From Brevundimonas sp. (GTDB lineage: Bacteria; Pseudomonadota; Alphaproteobacteria; Caulobacterales; Caulobacteraceae): 8,654 bases of DNA. The notes below the pieces were generated by a model. The model was not told where the DNA came from, made no database searches, and saw only the letters and a list, made by a program, of their open reading frames with translations. The position numbers and the translations under genes are program-made. Position 1 is the first letter of the stretch; each line of letters opens with the position of its first letter. Positions 1-6,059 of this stretch are shown here, piece by piece. The stretch spans positions 1-8,654 of the forward strand of contig JADCBH010000413.1 of assembly GCA_020253595.1 (NCBI GenBank), read 5' to 3'.

Positions 1-858
1 GAAGATCGGGGCGTCGGCGTCCTTGTTGATCGCCACGATCACCTTGGAGTCCTTCATGCCGGCCAGATGCTGGATCGCGCCCGAGATACCCACGGCGACG
101 TAAAGCCCCGGAGCCACGACCTTGCCGGTCTGGCCGACCTGATAGTCGTTCGGCGCATAGCCGGCATCGACGGCCGCGCGGCTTGCGCCGACGGCGGCCC
201 CCAGCTTGTCGGCCAACGGCTCGATGACGGCCGAGAACTCTTCCGCCGAACCCAGGGCGCGGCCGCCCGAGACCACGATCTTGGCGGCGCCCAGTTCCGG
301 GCGATCCGACTTGACCATTTCTTCCGAGACGAAGGCCGCCTTGCCGGCGTCCTGGCCCGCCACGGCCTCGACCGGGGCCGAGCCGCCCTCTGCCGCGGGC
401 GTGAAGCTGGTGGCGCGAACGGTGATGACCTTCTTGGCGTCGGAGGTCTGGACGGTTTCCAGCGCGTTACCGGCATAGATGGGGCGCACGAAGGTGTCAG
501 CCGAGACGACCTCGATGATGTCCGAGATCGGCGCAACGTCCAGCTTGGCGGCGATGCGCGGCATGAAGTTCTTGCCGTCCATGGTGGCCGGGGACACGAC
601 CGCGTCGTAACCGCCGGCCAGACCCACGACCGTCGCCGTCACGGCCTCGGCCAGGGTGTGGGCCAGCTCGCCGCTCTCGGCCAGCAGCACCTTGCGAACG
701 CCCGAGATTTTCGCGGCCGCATCGGCTGCGGCCCTGGATCCCTGACCGACGACCAGAACGTCGACGTCGCCGCTGATGGCCAGAGCGGCCGTCACGGTCT
801 TGTGGGTGGTGTCGCGAACGGTCGAACCGTCGTGATCGGCGATGACGAGGACAGCCAT
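1..858 (-). CDS. etfA: Electron transfer flavoprotein alpha subunit, C-terminus cut by window edge
   Basis: This is the FAD-binding subunit of the cytoplasmic ETF heterodimer, which takes electrons from acyl-CoA and other dehydrogenases and passes them to ETF:quinone oxidoreductase. 286 codons are present and the usual family length is about 310, so roughly 25 C-terminal residues lie beyond position 1. The N-terminal half is the alpha/beta ETF domain (MAVLVIADHDG start, residues 1 to about 170). The C-terminal FAD domain shows SGGRALGSAEEF (197-208), GASRAAVDAGYAPNDYQVGQ (224-243) and the ETF-alpha signature built around GISGAIQHLAG (257-267) and VIVAIN (273-278). The ATG at 858 directly follows the etfB stop codon with no spacer (TAAATG), and a GGGAG just upstream inside etfB can serve as ribosome binding site, so translation is probably coupled. 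The identification is secure; only the C-terminus is unseen. Confidence 0.97.
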   Translation of the reverse strand, partial: MAVLVIADHDGSTVRDTTHKTVTAALAISGDVDVLVVGQGSRAAADAAAKISGVRKVLLAESGELAHTLAEAVTATVVGLAGGYDAVVSPATMDGKNFMPRIAAKLDVAPISDIIEVVSADTFVRPIYAGNALETVQTSDAKKVITVRATSFTPAAEGGSAPVEAVAGQDAGKAAFVSEEMVKSDRPELGAAKIVVSGGRALGSAEEFSAVIEPLADKLGAAVGASRAAVDAGYAPNDYQVGQTGKVVAPGLYVAVGISGAIQHLAGMKDSKVIVAINKDADAPIF

Positions 859-1623
859 TTACAGCGCTCCCACGGTCTTGAGCTTGGAGACGAGTTCGGC
901 GGCGTCGGCCACCTTGATCCCGGCCGATCGGGTCGGCGGTGCGGTCACCTTCTGCACGGTCAGGCGCGGCGCGACATCGACGCCGTAGTCGGCGACCGCC
1001 TTCATGGCGATCTCCTTCTTCTTGGCCTTCATGATGTTGGGCAGGGACGCATAGCGCGGCGTGTTCAGCCGCAGGTCCACGGTCACGACGGCGGGTAGGG
1101 CAGCCGACAGGGTCTGGACCCCGCCGTCGACTTCGCGCGTCACGGTCGCCCGGCCAGCAGCGATCGCCAGCTTGGCGGCGAAGGTGGCCTGGGGCCAGTC
1201 GAGCAAGGCCGCCAGCATCTGGCCGACCGCATTGTTGTCGCCATCGATGGACTGCTTGCCCATCAGGACCAGGTCGGGCTTTTCCTCAGCGACCACGGCG
1301 GCCAGCAGCTTGGCGACCGCCAGGGGCTCGAGATCAGCGTCGGACTGGATCAGGATGCCCCGGTCCGCGCCCATGGCCAGGGCCGTGCGGATTGTCTCCT
1401 GGGCCTGGCTGACGCCGATCGACACCACCACGATCTCCGACGCCGTTCCGGCCACATGATGTTCCTTGCCTTCCTTCAGGCGGACGGCCTCCTCGACGGC
1501 GATCTCGTCGAAGGGGTTCATGCTCATCTTGACGTTCGCCAGATCGACGCCAGTCTGGTCCGCCTTCACGCGGGCCTTGACGTTGTAGTCGATCACCCGT
1601 TTGACGGGGACAAGAACCTTCAT
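859..1623 (-). CDS. etfB: Electron transfer flavoprotein beta subunit
   Basis: This is the AMP-binding partner subunit of ETF, 254 residues, a normal length for the family. The start MKVLVPVKRVIDYNVK is the standard ETF-beta N-terminus. MSMNPFDEIAVEEAVRLKEG (33-52) and GKQSIDGDNNAVGQ (122-135) belong to the nucleotide-binding fold. The signature near the C-terminus, PRYASLPNIMKAKKK (189-203), contains the recognition loop that docks onto client dehydrogenases. Leu194 corresponds to the anchoring leucine of human ETFB (Leu195), and the following lysines match the region methylated in the mitochondrial protein. The ATG at 1623 is preceded by AGGA about 10 nt away (complement of 1634-1637). This is the first gene of the etfBA operon, and transcription probably starts in the gap shared with the divergent gene at 1736. 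What follows etfA is outside the window. Confidence 0.97.
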   Translation of the reverse strand: MKVLVPVKRVIDYNVKARVKADQTGVDLANVKMSMNPFDEIAVEEAVRLKEGKEHHVAGTASEIVVVSIGVSQAQETIRTALAMGADRGILIQSDADLEPLAVAKLLAAVVAEEKPDLVLMGKQSIDGDNNAVGQMLAALLDWPQATFAAKLAIAAGRATVTREVDGGVQTLSAALPAVVTVDLRLNTPRYASLPNIMKAKKKEIAMKAVADYGVDVAPRLTVQKVTAPPTRSAGIKVADAAELVSKLKTVGAL

Positions 1624-1661
1624 GTTCGCTGTGTCCTAGGATGGCCGGAATGTTCGGGCAG

Positions 1662-1690
1662 GGAATGGAACGGGCGAACGGGCCTGTCAA
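1662..1690 (-). promoter_or_regulatory. Candidate etfBA promoter
   Basis: On the minus strand a perfect TTGACA (complement of 1685-1690) is followed after 17 nt by CATTCC (complement of 1662-1667). It lies about 40 nt upstream of the etfB ATG, in the only gap that can hold the operon promoter. The -35 match is good and the -10 is poor, so the assignment rests mostly on the -35 and its location. Confidence 0.4.
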
Positions 1691-1713
1691 CGTAACGCTA
1701 CGTGAACTCACGT
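1690..1713. promoter_or_regulatory. Phased ACGT motif with an ACGTGA-AC-TCACGT dyad, possible operator
   Basis: ACGT occurs at 1690, 1700 and 1710, exactly 10 bp apart, so all three lie on about the same helix face. The last two form a perfect dyad, ACGTGA (1700-1705) and TCACGT (1708-1713), around a 2-nt centre. A smaller dyad, CGTA (1691-1694) and TACG (1699-1702), overlaps it. The motif abuts the candidate -35 of etfBA and lies 22 nt upstream of the divergent ATG at 1736, a typical place for a dimeric repressor or activator. The binding protein is unknown and nothing in the window obviously encodes it. Confidence 0.35.
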
Positions 1714-1735
1714 CGCATCCGGGACGATCCAGACG

Positions 1736-2068
1736 ATGAGACGCTTTCTGACCTTTCCGCGCCTGATGCTGCTGTTCAGCGTAATGTTCGCCCTTAGCGT
1801 GGGCGGTCTCATGCTGTTCAACCAGCTCTGGGTCGCTCCAGAGCGCGCCTGTGAGGAAAGCGGACGCTGGTGGTATCCGCAGGAGCGCCAGTGCCTGACG
1901 CCCATCTATCTGCCGGACATCACAGGCCGCCCGGCGGGCGTGACCCGCCAAGAGGCCTCGGACGAGGCCAACCGTGAGCTTCTGGCCATCGAGGAGCGCC
2001 TCGCCGCCGAACGCGAGGCGCGCGACACCGCCATTCGGCAACAGCGCGAGGCGCTTGAGGGCCGTTGA
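1736..2068 (+). CDS. Small single-pass membrane protein with two extracytoplasmic cysteines, function unknown
   Basis: I do not recognise this 110-residue protein as a named family. It starts MRRF, followed by a hydrophobic segment at about residues 9-32 with no lipobox cysteine, so it is probably a signal anchor with the C-terminus in the periplasm. After the membrane segment come Cys39 and Cys53 in the pattern C-x3-G-x-W-x8-C (CEESGRWWYPQERQC), which could form a disulfide loop. Residues about 70-108 are rich in Glu, Arg and Ala and should form a long charged helix or coiled coil (ANRELLAIEERLAAEREA). The ATG has a modest purine stretch (GGGACG, 1721-1726) upstream. It is divergent from etfB and ends 6 nt before the convergent hydrolase stop. 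Codon usage matches its neighbours, and the anchor-loop-helix architecture supports a real gene. Confidence 0.75.
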   Translation: MRRFLTFPRLMLLFSVMFALSVGGLMLFNQLWVAPERACEESGRWWYPQERQCLTPIYLPDITGRPAGVTRQEASDEANRELLAIEERLAAEREARDTAIRQQREALEGR

Positions 2069-2082
2069 CGGTCTCTAGACCG
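2069..2082. terminator. Short palindrome between convergent genes, possible bidirectional terminator
   Basis: CGGTCT (2069-2074) and AGACCG (2077-2082) are perfect inverted arms around CT. They allow a 5-bp stem with a TCTA loop. The palindrome begins right after the TGA of the small membrane protein gene and overlaps the hydrolase stop codon. No T-tract follows on either strand, so termination here is only suggested by position. Confidence 0.25.
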
Positions 2083-2962
2083 CGGCGTCGAACAGGGCGT
2101 CGCGCACGACGTCGGCCCGCACCATGGGAAACAGGTGGTGGCCGCCGGGGACGGTTTCCACGGTGACGTTTGGCGAACCCCGCAGCGCGTCCGGCACCTG
2201 ACTGATGGAGCCGATCTCGGCTTTCAGGATGTGCACAGGCCCGCCAAAGGTGCGCATCGCCCGCCACGGGTCATGACCCTGACTGACGTAGTTGGAGGCT
2301 TCCCACTGAGGGGCGCAGGCGAGGGCGAATCCACCCTCCGCGCGTTCGATCAGGCCGTCGGACAGGTAGTCGATCAGACTTATGTCGCTCCAGCCCTTGA
2401 AGGCTCCGCGCCCGCGATAGGCTTCCAGCGCCTGTTCCCGGCTGTCGAAGACCGCGCGACGACGCAAGGTGGTCCTGACCAGCGGAATCCGATGCGACAG
2501 GCGTCGCAGCAGGGGCGCACGGAATACGACCGAGGTCAGCCCGCCACAGATCACCGGATCGAACAGGACCAGCTTCGATACGCGGGCGGGCCGTTCCGCC
2601 GCAGCCAGAAGCGACGCGGTTCCGCCCATGGAGTGCCCCGCGAGCACGACCGGCGGCCCCGGAAAGGCTTCGAGAAGCGCCAGCAGGTCGTCGCGGTGAT
2701 CATGCCAGTCGCGGCGACCTTCCATGACGGTCGGCAGGGCTGAGTGCCCATGACCCCTCAGATCGGGCGCGAGGATGCGGAATGACGACGCCAGCGGTGC
2801 CAGGATCGAGCGGTAGGTGACGGCGTTGAAGCCATTGGCATGGCTGAAGATCAGGTCGACCGGCCGGTTCGCATCGCCAAAGTCCAGCACGGCCATTTCG
2901 CCCCCGCGCGTGCTGAGCGGGACCTTGAGGCGGCGGGGTGGGGAGAGCCGGGCGGCGTCCAT
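2075..2962 (-). CDS. Alpha/beta-fold hydrolase
   Basis: This is a serine hydrolase of the alpha/beta fold; substrate unknown, probably an ester, lactone or similar. Numbering here is from a GTG two codons upstream (2968). I prefer the ATG at 2962, which gives 295 residues, but neither has a clear ribosome binding site. Visible features in fold order are the oxyanion-hole region SHANGF (42-47), APDLRGHGHS (67-76), the nucleophile elbow GHSMGG with Ser113 (111-116), a variable helical cap around 145-235, and the catalytic histidine in GGHHLFPM (275-282). The acid is less obvious: at the usual position the sequence reads LKAEIGS (248-254), so Glu251 is a candidate, with Asp137 (LFDPV) after the preceding strand as an alternative. 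No signal peptide is seen, so it is probably cytoplasmic. It starts 47 nt after the zur stop on the same strand and may be co-transcribed with zur, although the family has no known zinc role. Confidence 0.9.
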   Translation of the reverse strand: MDAARLSPPRRLKVPLSTRGGEMAVLDFGDANRPVDLIFSHANGFNAVTYRSILAPLASSFRILAPDLRGHGHSALPTVMEGRRDWHDHRDDLLALLEAFPGPPVVLAGHSMGGTASLLAAAERPARVSKLVLFDPVICGGLTSVVFRAPLLRRLSHRIPLVRTTLRRRAVFDSREQALEAYRGRGAFKGWSDISLIDYLSDGLIERAEGGFALACAPQWEASNYVSQGHDPWRAMRTFGGPVHILKAEIGSISQVPDALRGSPNVTVETVPGGHHLFPMVRADVVRDALFDAAV

Positions 2963-3009
2963 GCGCACAATCTAGGCGCGGTCGGCCCGCCTCGCCAGCC
3001 GGATCAGGC

Positions 3010-3495
3010 CTATGCGGCGATGCGGCAGGCCGGGCATCGGCCGTGACCCTCGATGGTGGTCCGCTCCAGGGCGTAGCCGGCGGCTTCCGCAGCCCGGCGC
3101 AGCGCCTCGCCCTCGGGCGGCGTGACCTCCGCCGTCGCCCCGCAGCAGTCGCAGATCAGGAAGGCGGCGGCATGGGCCCGGTCGCCCACCGAACAGGCGA
3201 CATAGGCGCTGATGGAAGCGATCCGGTGCGCGAGGCCGTTCTTTTCAAGGAAATCGAGCGCGCGATAGACGGTCGGGGGTTTGGCGGCCACGCCGTCCGG
3301 GCCATAGCGGGCGATCAGGTCATAGGCCTTCACGGCCTCGCCCGCTTGCAGCAGCAACTCCAGGACGCGCCTCCGGGGCGGAGTCAGCCGCTCGCCGCCC
3401 GAGGCACATCGGGCCTCGGCTTCGTCCAGGGCGCGGACGATCTGACCAAGGGTAAGACCGGTGTCCGGGTGGTCATGTCCGCAGGCGTTTGACAT
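3010..3495 (-). CDS. zur: Fur-family zinc-responsive regulator (Zur)
   Basis: This is a 161-residue metal-dependent DNA-binding repressor of the Fur superfamily, best matched to Zur, which represses zinc uptake when zinc is plentiful. The winged-helix domain contains RLTPPRRRVLELLLQ (36-50) and the recognition segment AKPPTVYRALDFLEKNGLAH (71-90), which is nearly the same as in E. coli Zur. The structural zinc site is two cysteine pairs, Cys115/Cys118 (FLICDCCGA) and Cys154/Cys157 (GRCPAC). The sensory site of E. coli Zur (His77, Cys88, His96, Glu111) has counterparts at His90, Cys101, His108 and Glu123 with almost the same spacing. This cysteine-containing site separates Zur from Fur. The N-terminus carries an extra CGHDH (5-9) that might bind metal. 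The ATG at 3495 has only a weak ribosome binding site. The gene is divergent from sapC. I see no recognisable Zur box in the shared gap. Confidence 0.88.
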   Translation of the reverse strand: MSNACGHDHPDTGLTLGQIVRALDEAEARCASGGERLTPPRRRVLELLLQAGEAVKAYDLIARYGPDGVAAKPPTVYRALDFLEKNGLAHRIASISAYVACSVGDRAHAAAFLICDCCGATAEVTPPEGEALRRAAEAAGYALERTTIEGHGRCPACRIAA

Positions 3496-3547
3496 GACCC
3501 AGAGCTAAGGCCTCGCTGCCTCGCCTGCAACCGCCCGGCGACCCCGT

Positions 3548-3576
3548 TTGCCGCATCCGTCGGGTTCGGCTAAGAG
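3548..3576 (+). promoter_or_regulatory. Candidate promoter for the SapC-family gene
   Basis: TTGCCGC (3548-3554), a 14-nt spacer, then GCTAAGAG (3569-3576) resemble the Caulobacter housekeeping promoter consensus, recalled as TTGACGS - 10 to 14 nt - GCTANAWC. Matches are about 6 of 7 and 6 of 8. A start near 3582 would give a leader of about 30 nt before the ATG at 3614. This is inferred by eye only. Confidence 0.4.
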
Positions 3577-3613
3577 GCCCCCCTTTCCCGCAAACCCAGA
3601 GCTGCTCGACCCC

Positions 3614-4414
3614 ATGACTGACACCACCGCCGCCAACGCCCAAGGTTCGCTGGACGGCAACGTCCTGTTCTATTCGAAGCCCGAGCCCCTCTCGGCCGAA
3701 ATCCACGGCGCGCTCGGCGTCAATCCGGTCGAAAAGCCCTACGCCTTCGTGTCGGCCTCGCACGTCGTGCCGATGACGGTTACGGAATTCGCTCCGGCGT
3801 CGCTGTCCTATCCGGTCGTGTTCCTGGGCGACAACAAGATGCCTGTCTCGGTCATGGGCCTGCGCCAAGGCGAGAACCTGTTCGTCACGGCCGCCGGCGA
3901 GTTCCGTCCCGACGCCTACATCCCCGCCTACGTCCGTCGTTATCCGTTCGTCTTCGCCAACGATCAGGCCCAGCAGCGTCTGATCCTGTGCATCGACCGC
4001 GCCGCGCCCTTCATCACCGAAGGCGGTCAGGCTCCACTGTTCATCGACGGCAAGCCCTCGGACTACGTCAATCAGGCGATGGACTTCTGCAACAACTTCG
4101 AACAGGAGCGGCTCCGCACCGAGAGCTTCGTCAAGCTCCTGACGGATCTCGATCTTTTCGAAGTCAAAGAAGCCGTCTTCACGCCGCGCAACCCCGATGG
4201 CCAGCCGGGTCAGCCCCAGAAGCTGGCGGATTACTTCGCGGTTTCGGAAGACAAGCTGAAGGCCCTGTCGCCTGAGAAGCTGGTGGAGCTGCGCGACAAC
4301 GGCGCGCTGGGCCAGATCTACGCTCACCTCGTGTCCCTGCTCGGCTGGGACCGCTTGGTGGCCATGGCCTTCGAGCGCGCCCGCCAGAACGGCGAAGTCG
4401 CCGGAAACGCGTGA
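3614..4414 (+). CDS. SapC-family protein
   Basis: This 266-residue protein has the features of the SapC family, named after a gene in the Campylobacter surface-array locus and widespread in alphaproteobacteria. The biochemical role is not established. Recognisable parts are the N-terminal FYSKPEPLSAEIHGALGV (19-36), SHVVPMTVTEFAPAS (49-63), YPVVFLGD (66-73) and the family hallmark YIPAYVRRYPFVF (102-114). These are followed by LCIDRAAPF (125-133), PLFIDGKPS (141-149) and a C-terminal helical part ending in LLGWDRLVAMAFERA (242-256). There is no signal peptide or membrane segment. I chose the ATG at 3614; the frame stays open to a TTG at 3548, but that overlaps the candidate promoter. The ribosome binding site is weak. 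It is divergent from zur and convergent with the MaoC gene. A surface-layer role would be an inference from the name only. Confidence 0.88.
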   Translation: MTDTTAANAQGSLDGNVLFYSKPEPLSAEIHGALGVNPVEKPYAFVSASHVVPMTVTEFAPASLSYPVVFLGDNKMPVSVMGLRQGENLFVTAAGEFRPDAYIPAYVRRYPFVFANDQAQQRLILCIDRAAPFITEGGQAPLFIDGKPSDYVNQAMDFCNNFEQERLRTESFVKLLTDLDLFEVKEAVFTPRNPDGQPGQPQKLADYFAVSEDKLKALSPEKLVELRDNGALGQIYAHLVSLLGWDRLVAMAFERARQNGEVAGNA

Positions 4415-4419
4415 ACAAG

Positions 4420-4572
4420 TCTCCTCCCCGTTGGCCGCTTGGCCGATGGGGAGGGGGACCGCGAAGCGGTGGAGGGGGCGGGCCTGGCGCAGTATCGCGC
4501 CGCGTCCCTAACCCCTCCGGTTCTCCGCTCTGCTCCGAGCCACCTCCCCATCGCTGCGCGACAGGGAGGAGA
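4420..4572. repeat. Nested palindromic intergenic repeat
   Basis: This element of about 150 nt fills the gap between the convergent sapC and MaoC genes. The outer arms (4420-4456 and 4541-4572) are inverted copies with small mismatches, each with a TCTCCTCCC-type end and a GATGGGGAGG-type inner part. Inside are a perfect hairpin ACCGC-GAA-GCGGT (4458-4470), the complementary pair GGAGGGG/CCCCTCC (4471-4477, 4512-4518), and GGCGC-AGTATC-GCGCC (4486-4501). Folded RNA from either strand would be strongly structured, so it may act as a bidirectional terminator or mRNA stabiliser. I recall similar GGGGAGG-type palindromes as dispersed repeats in Caulobacterales genomes, which needs confirmation. 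It contains no credible coding sequence. Confidence 0.75.
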
Positions 4573-4576
4573 CGGG

Positions 4577-4984
4577 CTACCTGCGGACGAACAGGCCCCG
4601 CGTCAGGCACGAGAAGACCAGCCGGCCTCCCTCGTCGAGCAGGTCATGCTGGGAGATGATGATCCCCTTCTCGTCGCCCACGGGGTCCTTGCCCATCACC
4701 GTCATTCGTCCACGCAGCAGCTCGCCCGCGGGTGGATTGCGCATGAAGCGCAGTCCGTCGACCGCCAGCACCTTGGACTGGGCCCATTCGGCGGACTTGT
4801 CGGCCGCCAGCCGGCTCCACAGCGCATAGGTCAGGGCGTCGGGCGCGCCATAGGCGCTGTCCCAGCCCGGCGCGAAATGCTCCACGAACAGCTGCACCAC
4901 CGCCTCGTCGACGGCGCAGGCCCCCAGGTTCAGAACCTGGCCGACCTCCAGATCCTCGAAATGGACGTGGAGCGGATCGCTCAT
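4577..4984 (-). CDS. MaoC-like hotdog-fold protein
   Basis: This 135-residue protein has the layout of the MaoC dehydratase/thioesterase-like hotdog family. It shows the N-terminal strand motif FEDLEVGQVLNLG (9-21), a long central helix (about 27-38 and 50-62, ALWSRLAAD), LRFMRNPPAGELLRGRMTV (78-96), and a final strand pair ending VFSCLTRGLFVR. Active MaoC hydratases usually carry an Asp-x4/5-His pair in the loop before the central helix. Here that loop reads HFAPGWDSAYGAPDA (36-50), is shortened, and shows no such pair. It may therefore bind acyl-CoA without hydratase activity, or be a thioesterase-like or regulatory relative. The ATG at 4984 overlaps the stop of the upstream oxidoreductase by 4 nt (ATGA), so the two are translationally coupled and probably function together. 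The family assignment is good; the reaction is unknown. Confidence 0.82.
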   Translation of the reverse strand: MSDPLHVHFEDLEVGQVLNLGACAVDEAVVQLFVEHFAPGWDSAYGAPDALTYALWSRLAADKSAEWAQSKVLAVDGLRFMRNPPAGELLRGRMTVMGKDPVGDEKGIIISQHDLLDEGGRLVFSCLTRGLFVRR

Positions 4985-5997
4985 GGTTCCTCCGAGACCC
5001 TGACGAGGAGCTTGCCGTCGTGGTCGCCGGTGAACAGTCGGTTCAGCGAGCGGACCGCGCCTTCCAGGCCGTTGTCGACGTGGACCTTCCACTTGACCTG
5101 ACCACCTGCCAGCCAGGGCCCGACCTCGGCCGCGAACTCCTTGGCACGCGGGCTGTAGTCCATGACCAGGAAGCCCTGCATCGTCATGCGATGGGTGATC
5201 AGGCGGCTGAGGTCGGGCGTCGGCGGCCGCTTGGTGGCGTTGTAGGCCGAGACCATGCCGCACACGGCCATCCGGGCGTGGATGTTCAGCCGGTTCCACA
5301 CGGCGATCATGATGTCGCCGCCCACGTTCTCGAAGTTCAGGTCGATGCCATTCGGCGCATGGCGATCCAGCGCCTCGCCCACGTCCTCGTTCTTGTAGTC
5401 GATGGCCGCATCGAACCCGAGTTCGCCGGTCAGCCAGGCGCACTTTTCCGGCCCGCCGGCGATGCCGATGACGCGCGCGCCCTTCTGCTTGGCGATCTGA
5501 CCGGCGATGGAGCCCACAGCGCCCGCCGCCGCCGATACGACCATCGTCTGGCCCGGCTGGGGTCTCAGCACGTCGGTCACGCCCGCCCAGGCCGTCAGGC
5601 CTGTCATGCCCAGCACCGACATGTTCGCCGTCAGCGGCAGGCCGGGGAAGCGATGCGCGCGGCTGACGCCTGAATCGGGCACCACGCCATAGTCGGCCCA
5701 GCCGCCCATGGCGGTGGTCACGATGTCACCGACCGCGAAGCGCTCGGACTTCGACTGCTCGACCACGCCCAGCGTCAGGCCGCGCATGACGTCACCCAGG
5801 CCCACGGGCGGCAGATAGCCGACCGCGTCGTTCATCCAGGTGCGGTTGGTCGGGTCGAGCGACAGATAGATGGTCCGGACCAGCACCTGGCCGTCGGCCA
5901 GTTCCGGGACGGGGGTGGAGATCAGTTCCAGATCGCTGTCTTGCACCAGGCCCTGCGGTCTCTGGCGCAGCACCCACTGGCGGTTTGTCAGGGCCAT
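4981..5997 (-). CDS. NADP-dependent zinc-free MDR oxidoreductase (prostaglandin/alkenal reductase type)
   Basis: This is a 338-residue medium-chain dehydrogenase/reductase of the CurA/prostaglandin-reductase type. Such enzymes use NADPH to reduce the C=C bond of enones and alkenals. Visible features are the typical start MALTNRQWVLRQRPQG (1-16), LSLDPTNRTWM (46-56), MRGLTLGVVEQS (71-82) and the Rossmann segment VVSAAAGAVGSIAGQIAK (153-170). Next come ARVIGIAGG (174-182), ENVGGD (223-228) and the C-terminal GKLLVRV (328-334). The zinc ligands of alcohol dehydrogenases are absent. The reading frame extends upstream to 6129, but I chose the ATG at 5997: it gives the canonical N-terminus and has GGAG (complement of 6004-6007) about 6 nt away. 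It is the first gene of a pair with the MaoC-like gene, which starts inside its stop codon. A 12-nt palindrome upstream may be an operator. The true substrate is unknown. Confidence 0.93.
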   Translation of the reverse strand: MALTNRQWVLRQRPQGLVQDSDLELISTPVPELADGQVLVRTIYLSLDPTNRTWMNDAVGYLPPVGLGDVMRGLTLGVVEQSKSERFAVGDIVTTAMGGWADYGVVPDSGVSRAHRFPGLPLTANMSVLGMTGLTAWAGVTDVLRPQPGQTMVVSAAAGAVGSIAGQIAKQKGARVIGIAGGPEKCAWLTGELGFDAAIDYKNEDVGEALDRHAPNGIDLNFENVGGDIMIAVWNRLNIHARMAVCGMVSAYNATKRPPTPDLSRLITHRMTMQGFLVMDYSPRAKEFAAEVGPWLAGGQVKWKVHVDNGLEGAVRSLNRLFTGDHDGKLLVRVSEEP

Positions 5998-6022
5998 GGT
6001 CGTCTCCGGTTGGTTTCTTTTG

Positions 6023-6034
6023 GATACGGGTATC
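6023..6034. promoter_or_regulatory. GATAC-GG-GTATC palindrome, possible operator of the MDR/MaoC pair
   Basis: Two perfect 5-bp inverted arms, GATAC (6023-6027) and GTATC (6030-6034), flank a GG centre 25 nt upstream of the oxidoreductase ATG. It is AT-richer than its surroundings and stands between the start codon and any upstream promoter, as a repressor site would. The regulator is unknown, and a 10-base dyad could arise by chance. Confidence 0.28.
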
Positions 6035-6059
6035 ATGCCGGGCGGTACGGCGGCGGGAA

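Noticed and set aside
67..1098. A 343-codon open frame on the plus strand opposite etfA and etfB
   Set aside because: The opposite strand encodes both ETF subunits with full family motifs. Long antisense open frames are expected in GC-rich coding DNA, and the translated product is His/Gly/Asp/Arg-rich with no recognisable fold.
3473..4327. A 284-codon minus-strand frame antisense to the SapC-family gene
   Set aside because: The plus strand carries a clear SapC-family protein. The antisense product is a composition-biased shadow that would also overlap the zur start.
4411..4659. Short frames across the sapC-MaoC gap (plus strand 4411-4659 and others)
   Set aside because: They read through the palindromic repeat and give low-complexity Gly/Pro/Arg products that overlap the MaoC gene.
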